In this document: positions 8,857 to 18,297 of the stretch, in pieces
Position numbering within the stretch: position 1 is the first letter of the stretch
Layout: each line of letters begins with the position of its first letter
Source of the DNA: Rhodospirillales bacterium
GTDB taxonomy: Bacteria > Pseudomonadota > Alphaproteobacteria > TMED109
DNA: 64,000 bases
NCBI GenBank assembly: GCA_028824295.1
Contig: JAPPED010000007.1
Span: forward strand, 62,001 to 126,000
Reading direction: 5' to 3'
Position numbers and translations under genes: made by a program
Notes under the pieces: generated by a model
What the model was told of the DNA's origin: nothing
Database searches by the model: none
The model's input: the letters and a program-made list of their open reading frames with translations, nothing else

Positions 8857-9851
8857 CCCGCATCTCGGTCATCGGCGCGGGGGCATGGGGGACCGCTCTT
8901 GGAGCGGTCCTTGCCCGCGCCACCGGCAGCGAGACCACCCTGTGGGCACGGCGACGGGAAGTGGCCGACGCCATCAATCGCACCCATGGCAATCCCGAGC
9001 TCCTGCCGGGTGTCGACTTGCCACCGACCCTCCGCGCCACTGCCACGCTGCGCGAAGCGACGGCTGACGTTATGGTGGTCGCCGTTCCCGCCCAACACGT
9101 CCGGACGGTCATTTCCCTGCTCGGCGGATCGGTTCCGCCGGACGCGGCACTGGTGCTCTGCGCCAAGGGCATCGAACGGACCAGCGGCTACCTGATGAGC
9201 GAGGTGATTGCCGACATCCTCCCGACGGCCCGGGTCGCCATCCTCTCGGGGCCATCCTTCGCGAGCGAAGTGGCGCAGGGCCTGCCGACCGCGCTTGCCC
9301 TTGCCACCGATGATGCCGGCCTCGCGGACCGGGTTCAGGGCCTGTTCGCCGGGTCTGCCCTGCGGATCTACGCGAATGACGACCCCATCGGGACGCAGGT
9401 CGGGGGCGCCGCCAAGAATGTATTGGCAATCGCCTGTGGCATCGCCATTGGGGCCGGCTACGGCGAGAACGCCCGCGCCGCATTGATCGCGCGTGGGATC
9501 GCGGAGATTCGCCGACTGGGGATTGCGTGCGGCGGGCGCGCGGAAACCCTTGCCGGTCTCGCGGGGATCGGCGACATCGTGCTGACCTGCACCAGCGCCG
9601 CGTCCCGGAACTATGCGTTCGGCCTTCGCCTGGGTTCCGGCGCCAGTGCCGACAACCCGCGGACCCAGGGCCGGGCCGTTGTGGAGGGCGCAGCCAGCGC
9701 CGGCGCCATCTGGCAGCTCGCGCGACGCCTTGATGTGGACATGCCGATCGCCGAAAGCGTCGTGCAAATCCTCGATGAAGGCGGCGACCTCCGAACGGTC
9801 GCGGCGGAGTTGCTCGCGCGACCGCCCCGCGTGGACGGCGAGGCCGCCTGA
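8853..9851 (+). CDS. gpsA: Glycerol-3-phosphate dehydrogenase (NAD(P)+)
   Basis: GpsA (332 residues) reduces dihydroxyacetone phosphate to sn-glycerol-3-phosphate for phospholipid synthesis in the cytoplasm. The N-terminal nucleotide motif VIGAGAWGTALG, the LCAKGIE segment, LSGPSFASEVAQGLPTALAL and the catalytic Lys in GGAAKNVLAIACG identify it clearly. Its start overlaps the tsaD stop by 4 bases. A 56-base gap separates it from uppP on the same strand. Confidence 0.97.
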   Translation: MTRISVIGAGAWGTALGAVLARATGSETTLWARRREVADAINRTHGNPELLPGVDLPPTLRATATLREATADVMVVAVPAQHVRTVISLLGGSVPPDAALVLCAKGIERTSGYLMSEVIADILPTARVAILSGPSFASEVAQGLPTALALATDDAGLADRVQGLFAGSALRIYANDDPIGTQVGGAAKNVLAIACGIAIGAGYGENARAALIARGIAEIRRLGIACGGRAETLAGLAGIGDIVLTCTSAASRNYAFGLRLGSGASADNPRTQGRAVVEGAASAGAIWQLARRLDVDMPIAESVVQILDEGGDLRTVAAELLARPPRVDGEAA

Positions 9852-9907
9852 GTGGCCCTGATTGAGGCGGCGGCACGTGCCTGGGAGCGGTGCGACGGAG
9901 GGGCGCC

Positions 9908-10717
9908 GTGACCACGCTCGAACTCTGGATCTACGGTTTCGTACAGGGCGCCACGGAGTTTCTTCCCGTCAGTTCCTCGGCGCATCTGTACGCGCTAGAG
10001 GAGTTCTTCGGCTGGCCTGACGCAGGACGCGCGCTCGCCGTGGCGAGCCACACCGGCACCCTGGTCGCCGTCATCATGGCCTGTCGCAGCCAGGTGGTCA
10101 GGTTAGCGAGCGGAATCCTGATGCTCGCCCTTGGACGCTCCGACCAGACAGAAGCCCGGGAGGCGCTTCGAATCCTGGCGGCAAGCGTACCCTTGTTCAT
10201 TGCCGGTGTGGTTGTCGCCCTCCAGGTGCCCACGGCGACACTCGCGCAGCTTCCCGTCATGGCGGCCGCCACCGCGGGCGGCGGGCTCCTGCTGCTGGCG
10301 GCAGACCGTGGATGGCTGCGGTTCCGGTCAGCTCGGATGGATGGGTTCGCCACCTACTGGTTCATCGGGCTCATGCAGGCTCTGGCACTCGTCCCCGGCG
10401 CCAGCCGAGCTGGTTGCGTGATGACCGCCGCCCGAATCGCCGGCTGGGACCGAACTGCCTCGGCCAACGTGGCTTTCGTGCTCGGCCTGCCGGCAATCGC
10501 AGGCGCCACGGCCGTGGAAGCGTGGAGACTCGCCCAGACCGGCGATGTCGGGCTGGTCACCGCGGCGGCAACGGTGCTGGTGGTGGCGTTCGTTTCGGCG
10601 CTCGCAGCGATCTGGCTGCTGATGCGCTGGCTGCGGCAACGGAGCTTCCTTCCGTTCGTGATCTACCGGTTCGTGCTGGCCGGTCTCCTCGCGTGGATGG
10701 CGCTCCACGCCCCGTAG
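9908..10717 (+). CDS. uppP: Undecaprenyl-diphosphatase (BacA/UppP family)
   Basis: This inner-membrane enzyme of about 269 residues recycles undecaprenyl pyrophosphate for cell-wall synthesis. The first signature, FVQGATEFLPVSSSAHL, begins about residue 10 and contains the catalytic Glu. The second, LVPGASRAG, lies near the middle; its SRAG replaces the more usual SRSG. Several hydrophobic membrane segments follow. A GTG at 9908 is chosen as start because GGAGGGG lies 6-8 bases upstream; an upstream in-frame GTG at 9890 has no such site. It closes the tsaD-gpsA-uppP run. Confidence 0.93.
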   Translation: MTTLELWIYGFVQGATEFLPVSSSAHLYALEEFFGWPDAGRALAVASHTGTLVAVIMACRSQVVRLASGILMLALGRSDQTEAREALRILAASVPLFIAGVVVALQVPTATLAQLPVMAAATAGGGLLLLAADRGWLRFRSARMDGFATYWFIGLMQALALVPGASRAGCVMTAARIAGWDRTASANVAFVLGLPAIAGATAVEAWRLAQTGDVGLVTAAATVLVVAFVSALAAIWLLMRWLRQRSFLPFVIYRFVLAGLLAWMALHAP

Positions 10718-10775
10718 AAGAGCTTGGTCCGCGCGCACGGAGGCGCAACGCGACCAGCTGACGTCGGTCGCGCAA

Positions 10776-10802
10776 TTGACTTCGCGCGGGTGCTGGCATA
10801 AA
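10776..10802 (+). promoter_or_regulatory. Candidate sigma-70-type promoter for the rpsP operon
   Basis: In the 192-base gap before rpsP there is TTGACT at 10776-10781 and CATAAA at 10797-10802, a 15-base spacer, about 105 bases ahead of the rpsP start. This is the best -35/-10-like pair in the gap and matches the expectation of a strong promoter for a ribosomal-protein operon. The spacer is shorter than ideal, so this is a visual call only. Confidence 0.4.
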
Positions 10803-10909
10803 CAGGCCTGCACGAACGCCCGCCGCCACCCGCACACCCTGCCAAGCGGCAACGTGGTGCCGCTCCGCAGTCTCTGGGCGCTCGTTCCCGTTCTTCCTGA
10901 GTGCACAGC

Positions 10910-11236
10910 ATGTCGCTGAAGATTCGTTTGAGCCGTGGCGGGGCCAAGAAAAACCCGCACTACCGGATCGTCGTGGCCGACTCCCGGAGTCCGCGCGATG
11001 GCCGCTTCATCGAACGGGTGGGCACGTACCACCCGTTGCGGCCCAAGGACGCCGACGACCGGGTCAACCTAGATCTTGACCGCATTCGACACTGGATGGA
11101 GCGCGGGGCGAATCCAACGGACCGGATCAAACGGTTTCTTGTCGACGCCGGCGTGCTGCCACGGCCTGCCAAGTTTGGCGCCGTGCCGGCCTCACCGGCC
11201 GAGCCCGAGGACACGGCGGCCGAACCTACCGCCTGA
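10910..11236 (+). CDS. rpsP: 30S ribosomal protein S16
   Basis: The protein of 108 residues begins [20 protein letters not shown] and continues with [23 protein letters not shown] and the [20 protein letters not shown] region, all diagnostic of bacterial S16. The C-terminal tail is Ala/Pro/Glu-rich, as often seen in Alphaproteobacteria. The ATG at 10910 is chosen over a GTG at 10901 because S16 starts at this Met. It is the first gene of the rpsP-NnrU-rimM-trmD-rplS cluster. Confidence 0.97.
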   Translation: MSLKIRLSRGGAKKNPHYRIVVADSRSPRDGRFIERVGTYHPLRPKDADDRVNLDLDRIRHWMERGANPTDRIKRFLVDAGVLPRPAKFGAVPASPAEPEDTAAEPTA

Positions 11237-11239
11237 ACC

Positions 11240-11791
11240 ATGGTTGCGCTGGCGGCCGGCGTCGTCCTGTTCGTAGCCCTGCACCTGCTGCCGATGCTGC
11301 GTGGGTCGGCCCGCGCCTACCTCACCCGAGTCCTGGGCGAAATCCCCTACCGGGCGCTCTTCGCGGTGGGCGCCCTGATCGCCGTGGGCCTCATGGTCTG
11401 GGGCTGGCGAGTCGCCCCCGTCATTCCGGTGTATGCAGTGCCGCCATCGATCGCGTGGCTGGGTACCGGGCTGGCCTTCGCCTCGGTCGTGCTGTTCCTG
11501 TCGAGCGTCTACCCGTCGCGTCTGCGTCAATGGGCCCGGCATCCGCAGCTTGCCGGGGTCGCCCTATGGAGCGCCGGGCATTTGCTGCACGGTGCTGCCG
11601 TGCACGGCCTCGTGCTCTTCGGGGGGCTCGGAGCATGGGCGCTCGCATGGGCATTCGTGGAGGGTTGGGGGCCGTCGAAGTCGAAGCGGGTCGTGGCGCT
11701 CCACTTCGACCTGCTGGGGCTTTCCGCTTCCGTCTTGGCGGCCGTCATCATCGGCTGGGTCCACGGGCTGGTGTACGGCAACCTCGTGTAG
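11240..11791 (+). CDS. NnrU family integral membrane protein
   Basis: The 183-residue protein is mostly hydrophobic, with about five membrane segments, starting with LAAGVVLFVALHLLPMLRG and ending with VLAAVIIGWVHGLVYGNLV. Conserved features such as ALHLLPMLRG, HPQLAGVALWSAGHLLHG and VALHFDLLG match the NnrU family. NnrU was named from denitrification gene clusters, but most members are of unknown function; related MAPEG-like or isoprenoid roles have been suggested. It starts 3 bases after the rpsP stop, inside a ribosomal operon where rpsP and rimM are normally adjacent, so it is probably co-expressed with translation genes. Confidence 0.85.
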   Translation: MVALAAGVVLFVALHLLPMLRGSARAYLTRVLGEIPYRALFAVGALIAVGLMVWGWRVAPVIPVYAVPPSIAWLGTGLAFASVVLFLSSVYPSRLRQWARHPQLAGVALWSAGHLLHGAAVHGLVLFGGLGAWALAWAFVEGWGPSKSKRVVALHFDLLGLSASVLAAVIIGWVHGLVYGNLV

Positions 11792-11813
11792 CCCGCAGTG
11801 GACCTGTCCCAGC

Positions 11814-12410
11814 ATGAGCCGTCCCACGCCCAGCGACGACCCGACGCGGGGTGCTTGCGCGGCCCACCGGATCGTGCTCGCGCGCATCGTTCGGGCACAT
11901 GGCGTCCGCGGCGCCGTTCGATGTCGCCTGTACGTGGAAGAGGCCGACGCCCTGTCCCGCGCTGGCCCGGTGCGCCTGTCGGACGGAAGAGTCACCCGGG
12001 TGCGGGTGCTCGCAGCCGACGGCGAGCACGCCCTTTGCGAACTCGACGGGGTCGATGACCGTACCGCTGCAGCGGCCCTCGCCGGGAGCGAGCTGACGGT
12101 TCCCCGCAGCAGGCTCCCCGATCCCGAATCCGGCAGTTACTACCACGCTGATCTGACGGGCCTGAGGGTCCGCGACACCGCTGACCAACCGCAGGGCACG
12201 GTGGTCGCGGTGCACAATTTCGGTGCCGGCGACCTCCTGGAAGTCAAACCGGCGAACCGACCCACGGTATTCGTCCCGTTCACCAGCGAAGCCGTGCCGG
12301 CCGTGGACCTCGCCGGAGGTTTCCTCCGGGCGGACGCCCGATGGTTCGCCACCGAGACGGTGAATGATCCCACTCCGGCGACCGCAGGCATGCAGCATGA
12401 CGACCCGTGA
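11814..12410 (+). CDS. rimM: Ribosome maturation factor RimM
   Basis: RimM (198 residues) assists 16S rRNA processing and 30S head assembly and binds S19. The N-terminal domain starts [20 protein letters not shown] and the C-terminal PRC-barrel contains [28 protein letters not shown] and [11 protein letters not shown]. The ATG at 11814 gives normal length. Its 3' end overlaps the trmD start by 14 bases, indicating coupling. Gene order with trmD and rplS is the standard bacterial arrangement. Confidence 0.95.
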   Translation: MSRPTPSDDPTRGACAAHRIVLARIVRAHGVRGAVRCRLYVEEADALSRAGPVRLSDGRVTRVRVLAADGEHALCELDGVDDRTAAAALAGSELTVPRSRLPDPESGSYYHADLTGLRVRDTADQPQGTVVAVHNFGAGDLLEVKPANRPTVFVPFTSEAVPAVDLAGGFLRADARWFATETVNDPTPATAGMQHDDP

Positions 12411-13143
12411 TGCGCCCTGGCGGGCCACCGTCTTTACGATCTTTCCCGAGATGTTTCCGGGGCCCCTCGGACATTCGCTGGCCGGCCGCGCGCTGGAGAC
12501 CGGAGTCTGGTCCGTTGAGACAGTGGACATTCGTCGCTTCGCAAGCGATAAACACGCCTCAGTAGACGGACCGGCCTTCGGGGACGGCGGGGGCATGGTC
12601 ATGCGCCCCGACGTTCTTGCCGCCGCCTTCGACGCGCATGCCACCGCACCCGGGCCTGCGCTGGCGCTGTCGGCGCGAGGGCAACCCCTCACGCAGACGC
12701 GGGTTCGGGCTCTCGTGGCCGGGCCAGGGGTGCGCCTGGTGTGCGGACGCTACGAGGGAATCGACGAGCGCTTCCTCGAGGCGCGCGACGTGGAGGAGAT
12801 TTCGGTCGGTGATTACGTGTTGTCCGGCGGTGAGCCGGCGGCGCTTGCGGTCATCGATGCTGTAGTGCGGTTGCTGCCCGGGGTTACTGGGACAGTGGAG
12901 CGCCTTGCAAACGAATCGTTCGAGGACGGTTTGCTCGAGCATCCCCAGTACACGCGGCCGCGCACGTTCGAGGGCCGCGTGCCTCCGGCGGTGCTGGTGT
13001 CGGGCGACCACGCCGCGATCGCACGCTGGCGGCGTGCCGCGTCGGAACAGAGTACCCGGGCACGGCGTCCGGACCTTTGGCGGGAGCACCTCCGGACCCG
13101 CCACCCAGACGGCCCCGCAAGCGGCCAGGAGAACGACCGATGA
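12397..13143 (+). CDS. trmD: tRNA (guanine-37-N1)-methyltransferase TrmD
   Basis: TrmD (248 residues) methylates G37 of tRNAs reading CNN codons, preventing frameshifts. The SPOUT-knot motifs are clear: [10 protein letters not shown] at the start, [32 protein letters not shown] and [15 protein letters not shown]. The chosen ATG at 12397 lies inside the end of rimM, and the stop codon overlaps the rplS start (ATGA), so rimM, trmD and rplS are translationally linked. Confidence 0.97.
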   Translation: MTTRDAPWRATVFTIFPEMFPGPLGHSLAGRALETGVWSVETVDIRRFASDKHASVDGPAFGDGGGMVMRPDVLAAAFDAHATAPGPALALSARGQPLTQTRVRALVAGPGVRLVCGRYEGIDERFLEARDVEEISVGDYVLSGGEPAALAVIDAVVRLLPGVTGTVERLANESFEDGLLEHPQYTRPRTFEGRVPPAVLVSGDHAAIARWRRAASEQSTRARRPDLWREHLRTRHPDGPASGQENDR

Positions 13144-13544
13144 ACGTCATCGACGCGATCGAGCGAGAGCAGATTGCCGAGGCCAAGGCGCGGCACTCGG
13201 TACCGGATTTCAGGCCCGGGGACACCGTGCGCGTGAGCGTCCGCGTGACCGAAGGTTCGCGCCAGCGCGTACAGGCGTTCGAAGGGGTCTGCATCGGCCG
13301 CACCAGCCGCGGCATGGGCTCGACGTTCACCGTCCGAAAGGTGAGCTACGGCGAGGGGGTGGAGCGCGTCTTCCCGCTATACGCGCCGATCATCGAAAGC
13401 ATCGAGGTCGTGCGTCAGGGCCGCGTGCGGCGCGCCAAACTGTACTACCTGCGCGAACGTTCCGGGAAGTCGGCGCGGATTCGCGAGCGCCGCCGAACCG
13501 CTTCCGGCCGCGCGGCGAAGACAGCGCCGGCCGACGAGGACTGA
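13140..13544 (+). CDS. rplS: 50S ribosomal protein L19
   Basis: This 134-residue protein is L19, located at the 30S-50S interface. It begins [20 protein letters not shown] and carries [40 protein letters not shown] and [18 protein letters not shown], all typical. It has a short basic C-terminal extension. The start codon overlaps the trmD stop. It is followed 8 bases later by leuC, an arrangement characteristic of Alphaproteobacteria. Confidence 0.97.
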   Translation: MNVIDAIEREQIAEAKARHSVPDFRPGDTVRVSVRVTEGSRQRVQAFEGVCIGRTSRGMGSTFTVRKVSYGEGVERVFPLYAPIIESIEVVRQGRVRRAKLYYLRERSGKSARIRERRRTASGRAAKTAPADED

Positions 13545-13552
13545 CGCCCGTC

Positions 13553-14977
13553 ATGCCCGCGACCGGTCCGCAGACCCTATTTGCGAAAATCTGGGATCGC
13601 CACGTCGTCGAGACCCGCGACGACGGGGTCACACTCCTGTACATCGACCGTCACCTCGTTCACGAAGTCACCAGTCCGCAGGCTTTCGAGGGCCTCCGCG
13701 CGGCCGGGCGACCGGTACGGCGCCCCGAACTGGCGCTGGCAGTCGCCGATCACAACGTTCCGACTGAAGGCCGGGTTCACGGAATTGCGGACGAAACCGC
13801 TCGCCTGCAGGTCGTCACGCTCGAGGACAACGTCCGGGAGTTCGCGATCCCCTATCTGCCATTGCTCGATGCCCGGCAGGGAATCGTGCACGTCATCGGT
13901 CCTGAACAGGGGTTCACGCTGCCCGGGACGACGGTCGTCTGTGGCGACAGCCACACCGCGACCCACGGCGCATTCGGCGCCCTCGCCTTCGGGATTGGCA
14001 CCAGTGAAGTCGAGCACGTGCTCGCCACGCAGACGCTGCTCCAGCGCCGACCGAAGACCATGCGGATCACCATCACCGGTCAGCCGCCGGTCAGCGTGGA
14101 TGCCAAGGACCTGATCCTCAGCGTGATCGGCCGCATTGGCGCGGCCGGCGGAACCGGGCACGTGATCGAGTACGCCGGTGCTGCGGTCCGCGCCTTGTCG
14201 ATGGAAGGCCGCATGACGGTCTGCAACATGTCGATCGAGGCCGGGGCGCGGGCGGGGCTGATCGCTCCCGACGCGACGACGTTCGACTACCTCCAGGGAC
14301 GGCCGATGGCACCCGCCGGAGATGCCTGGGAAGCGGCCTGCGCCGACTGGCGCACGTTGCCGACCGACCCCGGCGCGACGTTCGACCGGGAAGTAGAACT
14401 GGATGTCGCGGAGCTCAAGCCGCACGTGACGTGGGGAACGAGTCCGCAGGACGCTGTTGCGATCGACGCGGCCGTGCCGGACCCGGCCGCCGAAGCGAAC
14501 CCGGACCGTCGCGAAATCATGGAGCGCGGGCTTGCCTATATGGACCTGGCGCCGGGAACGCTGCTGGCAGAGGTTCCTATTGACCGGGTGTTCATCGGAT
14601 CGTGCACGAACGCCCGAATCGAGGATATCCGGGCCGCCGCAGCCGTTGCCCGCGGCCAGACCGTGGCCGAGCGTGTGCAGGCCATGGTCGTGCCGGGATC
14701 AGGCTTGGTGAAGGAGCAGGCTGAAGCCGAGGGGCTGGACCGGATCCTGGTCGATGCCGGGTTCGACTGGCGCGAGCCCGGCTGCTCGATGTGCCTCGGA
14801 ATGAACCCCGACCAGCTTGCGCCGGGCGAGCGTTGTGTATCGACTTCCAATCGAAATTTCGAGGGCCGTCAGGGACGCGGTGGACGCACCCATCTGGCAA
14901 GTCCGGCGACGGCTGCAGCGAGTGCCATTCGCGGCATGATTGCGGACCACCGGGCCCTGGCCGGAGGGGCTGCCTGA
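13553..14977 (+). CDS. leuC: 3-isopropylmalate dehydratase large subunit
   Basis: LeuC (474 residues) is the 4Fe-4S aconitase-family subunit that, with LeuD, isomerises 2- to 3-isopropylmalate in leucine biosynthesis. It begins with [12 protein letters not shown] and has [20 protein letters not shown] and the cluster cysteines in [13 protein letters not shown] and [12 protein letters not shown]. The start at 13553 matches the family N-terminus. Although the reading frame stays open far upstream through trmD and rplS, that part has no LeuC similarity. Stop and leuD start overlap. Confidence 0.97.
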   Translation: MPATGPQTLFAKIWDRHVVETRDDGVTLLYIDRHLVHEVTSPQAFEGLRAAGRPVRRPELALAVADHNVPTEGRVHGIADETARLQVVTLEDNVREFAIPYLPLLDARQGIVHVIGPEQGFTLPGTTVVCGDSHTATHGAFGALAFGIGTSEVEHVLATQTLLQRRPKTMRITITGQPPVSVDAKDLILSVIGRIGAAGGTGHVIEYAGAAVRALSMEGRMTVCNMSIEAGARAGLIAPDATTFDYLQGRPMAPAGDAWEAACADWRTLPTDPGATFDREVELDVAELKPHVTWGTSPQDAVAIDAAVPDPAAEANPDRREIMERGLAYMDLAPGTLLAEVPIDRVFIGSCTNARIEDIRAAAAVARGQTVAERVQAMVVPGSGLVKEQAEAEGLDRILVDAGFDWREPGCSMCLGMNPDQLAPGERCVSTSNRNFEGRQGRGGRTHLASPATAAASAIRGMIADHRALAGGAA

Positions 14978-15594
14978 TGGATGCATTTGTCCGCCTGGAG
15001 GGGGTCGCTGCCGCGCTCCCGATGGCGAATGTCGACACCGACATGATTATCCCGAAGCAGTTCCTGAAGACCATTCAGCGAACCGGCCTCGGCAAGTTTC
15101 TCTTCCACGACCGCCGGCAAACGCAGGACGGCCGCGAGATCGACACGTTCGTGCTCAACCGCTCCCCGTGGCGGGACGCGGAGATCCTGATTGCCGGCAC
15201 CAATTTCGGGTGCGGTTCGTCGCGCGAGCACGCGCCCTGGGCGCTTGCCGACTTTGGCATCCGGTGTGTCGTGGCGCCGTCGTTCGCCGATATCTTCTTC
15301 AACAACAGTTCGAAGAACGGAATCCTGCTGGTCGCATTGCCGGAATCGGACATCGAGACACTGATGAAGGATGCAAGCGAGCCCGAAACCGCCCGCATGA
15401 TCGTCGACCTCGAACAGTGCACCATCACGCGAGCTGACGGCACGGTCCTCGCGTTCGAGGTGGATGCGCACCGCAGGCACTGCCTGCTCAACGGCCTCGA
15501 TGACATTGGGCTCACGCTCGAGCGCACACGCGAAATCGTGTCCTACGAAGCACAGGCGGCAGACTCCCGGCCCTGGCTCACTCCGGGTCCGTGA
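14977..15594 (+). CDS. leuD: 3-isopropylmalate dehydratase small subunit
   Basis: LeuD (205 residues) forms the swivel domain of isopropylmalate isomerase. It contains [33 protein letters not shown] and [16 protein letters not shown], all signature segments. The ATG at 14977 shares a base with the leuC stop, so the two subunits are translationally coupled. leuB follows directly, giving the common alphaproteobacterial leuC-leuD-leuB order. Confidence 0.97.
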   Translation: MDAFVRLEGVAAALPMANVDTDMIIPKQFLKTIQRTGLGKFLFHDRRQTQDGREIDTFVLNRSPWRDAEILIAGTNFGCGSSREHAPWALADFGIRCVVAPSFADIFFNNSSKNGILLVALPESDIETLMKDASEPETARMIVDLEQCTITRADGTVLAFEVDAHRRHCLLNGLDDIGLTLERTREIVSYEAQAADSRPWLTPGP

Positions 15595-15596
15595 CG

Positions 15597-16709
15597 ATGG
15601 CAAGCAACCGACGCGTCGTACTCCTCGCGGGAGACGGGATCGGGCCCGAAGTGGCAAACGAAGCGCGGCGCGTGGTGGAGTGGCTTGACCACCGCCGGTC
15701 CGTCGGTTTCGACCTGTCCGAGGCACTGATCGGGGGCGCAGCCTACGAGGCCACCGGCCACCCGCTGCCCGATGCGACGATGGAGGCCGCCCAGGGGTCG
15801 GATGCCGTGCTCCTCGGGGCGGTCGGTGGTCCGCAGTGGGAGGCTCTCGACTTTTCCCTCCGACCCGAGCGCGCGATCCTGGGCCTTCGAAAGCAGCTTG
15901 ACCTGTTTGCGAACCTGCGCCCGGCCAAGGTCTTCGACGCTCTGAGCGATGCCTCCAGCTTGAAGCCCGAAGTCCTGCGCGGCCTCGATCTCATGATCAT
16001 CCGTGAACTCACTGGCGGCATCTATTTCGGAGAGCCCAGAGGCGTCGAGACGCTCCCTGACGGCACCCGCCGGGGGGTCAATACGGAGGTCTACACCACG
16101 CCCGAGATTCGGCGCGTGGGAGCGGTGGCATTCGAACTTGCGCGTGGGCGTGGAGGAAAGGTCCATTCGGTCGAAAAGGCCAACGTGATGGAATCGGGCG
16201 GCCTGTGGCGCGAGGAGATTCAGGAGCTTCGTGACGCCGACTTTGCCGATGTCGAACTCCACCACATGTACGCCGACAACTGCGCCATGCAGCTGGTCCG
16301 TGATCCGCACCAGTTTGATGTCGTGGTGACCAGCAACCTGTTCGGCGATCTGCTCTCCGACATCTCGGCGCAGCTGACGGGATCACTCGGCATGCTGCCG
16401 TCCGCTTCGCTCGGCGCGTTGGGACCGGGCGGGTCCCGGGCCGCCCTTTACGAACCCGTCCACGGAAGCGCGCCTGACATCGCCGGCGAAGGAAAGGCAA
16501 ACCCCATCGCCATGGTGCTGTCCCTCGCAATGCTGCTTCGGCATTCGCTGGATCAGGATGCGGACGCCGAATTGATTGAGCGGGCTGTCGGCAATGTCTT
16601 GGACAGCGGCCTTCGGACTGCCGACATTCTCCAACCCGGTCTGACCGCCGTCTCCACCGAGGACATGGGCCGGGCAATCTGCACCGAACTCGACCGGCTC
16701 GCTGCCTGA
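15597..16709 (+). CDS. leuB: 3-isopropylmalate dehydrogenase
   Basis: LeuB (370 residues) oxidatively decarboxylates 3-isopropylmalate with NAD+. It shows [17 protein letters not shown] at the N-terminus, [10 protein letters not shown], the [14 protein letters not shown] motif, [20 protein letters not shown] and [20 protein letters not shown] with the metal-binding Asp residues. A GTG at 15591 overlapping the leuD stop is an alternative start; the ATG at 15597 is preferred. It is the last leu gene of the run; asd follows after 112 bases. Confidence 0.97.
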   Translation: MASNRRVVLLAGDGIGPEVANEARRVVEWLDHRRSVGFDLSEALIGGAAYEATGHPLPDATMEAAQGSDAVLLGAVGGPQWEALDFSLRPERAILGLRKQLDLFANLRPAKVFDALSDASSLKPEVLRGLDLMIIRELTGGIYFGEPRGVETLPDGTRRGVNTEVYTTPEIRRVGAVAFELARGRGGKVHSVEKANVMESGGLWREEIQELRDADFADVELHHMYADNCAMQLVRDPHQFDVVVTSNLFGDLLSDISAQLTGSLGMLPSASLGALGPGGSRAALYEPVHGSAPDIAGEGKANPIAMVLSLAMLLRHSLDQDADAELIERAVGNVLDSGLRTADILQPGLTAVSTEDMGRAICTELDRLAA

Positions 16710-16821
16710 TCCGGGCCAGAATCAATCTCGTGAAGACGGACAACTTCTGCTCGAGGGATCCGATCGGACACTGCCGACACAGGGCCTCACAGCCACGGAG
16801 CCGGATCCGGAGTCTGTACCG

Positions 16822-17841
16822 ATGAGTGTGCGAGTTGCCGTGGTCGGGGCTACCGGTGCCGTCGGGCGGCGGATGTTGCACACGCTGGATGCGCGGAACT
16901 TTCCAGCTTCTTCCGTGGTGGCGCTGGCTTCATCGCGATCCCGTGGCCGCAAGGTGTCCTTCGGTGAGGGCCGAACCCTTACGGTGCAGTCTCTCGAGGA
17001 CTTTGACTTCACCGAAACTGATCTTGCCCTGTTCTCTGCAGGTGGCAGTGTCTCCGCAGAACACGCACCGCGGGCGGCGGCAACCGGTACGATCGTCGTG
17101 GACAACTCCTCCTATTTCCGGATGGAGGAAGACGTTCCGCTCGTGGTCCCGGAAGTCAATGCCGACGCGCTGCGACGGGTCGGGCAACGCAACATCGTTG
17201 CAAATCCCAATTGTTCAACCATTCAGCTGGTCGTCGCGCTGAAGCCCCTGCATGACATTGTTCCCATCCGGCGCGTGGTGGTCTCGACGTATCAGTCCGT
17301 GTCCGGGGCCGGCATGGGTGCCATGGAAGAGCTGGAGGCCCAGGTCCGCGGAGAACTCTTCAACGAACAGGCTGCAATCGAACGGCTTCCCCGGCGGATT
17401 GCCTTCAACGTGGTCCCGCACATCGACGTATTCGAAGACGATGGGTCCACGCGCGAAGAATGGAAAATGGTGCACGAGACCCGCAAGATCCTCGATCCGG
17501 AGATCGCGCTCGCCGCGACTTGCGTGCGGGTACCGGTGTTCATCGGACATGCGGAAGCGGTGAACGTGGAGTTTGCGGGCCCGGTTTCGCCCTCCGACGC
17601 GACCGACGCGCTCATGGTGGCCCCCGGTGTGGAGGTCGTCGATGCCGACGATGTTCAGATGTATGCGACACCGATTGACTGCGTACATGAGGATCCGGTG
17701 TTCGTGTCGCGAATCCGGACCGACCCCACGGTGGATCACGGGCTGCAATTCTGGACCGTTGCGGACAATGTGGGCAAAGGGGCGGCGCTGAACGCGGTGC
17801 AGATCGCTGAGCAGCTGCTGCGCGGCAACTTCCTGCACTGA
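16822..17841 (+). CDS. asd: Aspartate-semialdehyde dehydrogenase
   Basis: Asd (339 residues) reduces aspartyl phosphate to the semialdehyde, the branch point to lysine/diaminopimelate, threonine and methionine. It has the NADP motif VVGATGAVGRRML, the catalytic Cys131 in NPNCSTIQ, the STYQSVSGAGMGAMEEL segment and VPVFIGHAEAVNVEF containing the active-site His. Start ATG at 16822 is the family start. It lies downstream of leuB as in many Alphaproteobacteria but with its own 112-base leader. Confidence 0.97.
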   Translation: MSVRVAVVGATGAVGRRMLHTLDARNFPASSVVALASSRSRGRKVSFGEGRTLTVQSLEDFDFTETDLALFSAGGSVSAEHAPRAAATGTIVVDNSSYFRMEEDVPLVVPEVNADALRRVGQRNIVANPNCSTIQLVVALKPLHDIVPIRRVVVSTYQSVSGAGMGAMEELEAQVRGELFNEQAAIERLPRRIAFNVVPHIDVFEDDGSTREEWKMVHETRKILDPEIALAATCVRVPVFIGHAEAVNVEFAGPVSPSDATDALMVAPGVEVVDADDVQMYATPIDCVHEDPVFVSRIRTDPTVDHGLQFWTVADNVGKGAALNAVQIAEQLLRGNFLH

Positions 17842-18297
17842 CGAAGCCTCACGGGCGATCGGGCGCCGCAGACACCGCTCTTGATGCTGGGCGCTTACCC
17901 AGTGCTGCTGCCGCCATCGAGCACTGGCCGGACGGTGGTCCAGCCAACTGTCGAGGAAGCCCCCTGCCAAATGGATTCCGGCACAGGGCGACAAGCACTA
18001 CCGTACCTCAAGGGCTACTTTCACTCGCGTCAACAAGAACAGTCTCACCTGACTATCGAATTTGTCTTGGCTCGCATTGGACAGCATCGTCACGTCATGG
18101 AAAGGCTATCCATCCGTATACTTTCTGACTATTAATCGCTCGGCATAGCAACTATGCTACCCGCCCGAGTCTGTCGAAATGCAGCGAGATGCCGCGCTTT
18201 CAGTTGAACCGGCACTCTAGTCCATGAATTTGCAGCCCTATTTTGCCTGTCACATCTTCTCTCCTATCGCCTGACTTGCGTTCCTGAGGAAGCCTCG
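17842..18297 (+). other. 456-base intergenic region, AT-richer than surroundings
   Basis: No coding region is supported here. The right half (about 18030-18250) is clearly richer in A and T than the flanking genes and contains several TATA-like stretches (for example GTATACTTT near 18116), so it is the likely promoter region of the MpaB-family gene at 18298. It contains the small inverted repeat listed at 18143-18157. Confidence 0.5.
18143..18157. promoter_or_regulatory. Inverted repeat GCATAG-CAA-CTATGC, candidate operator
   Basis: A perfect 6-base inverted repeat with a 3-base spacer sits about 140 bases upstream of the MpaB-family start, within the AT-rich stretch. Size and symmetry suit a dimeric helix-turn-helix repressor such as TetR or MarR type, but no regulator gene is adjacent. 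It is a candidate only. Confidence 0.3.

Noticed and set aside
12905-13552. N-terminal extension of leuC running through trmD and rplS
   Set aside because: The frame is open only because of high GC. The extension is Arg/Pro-rich, overlaps two essential genes and has no LeuC similarity.
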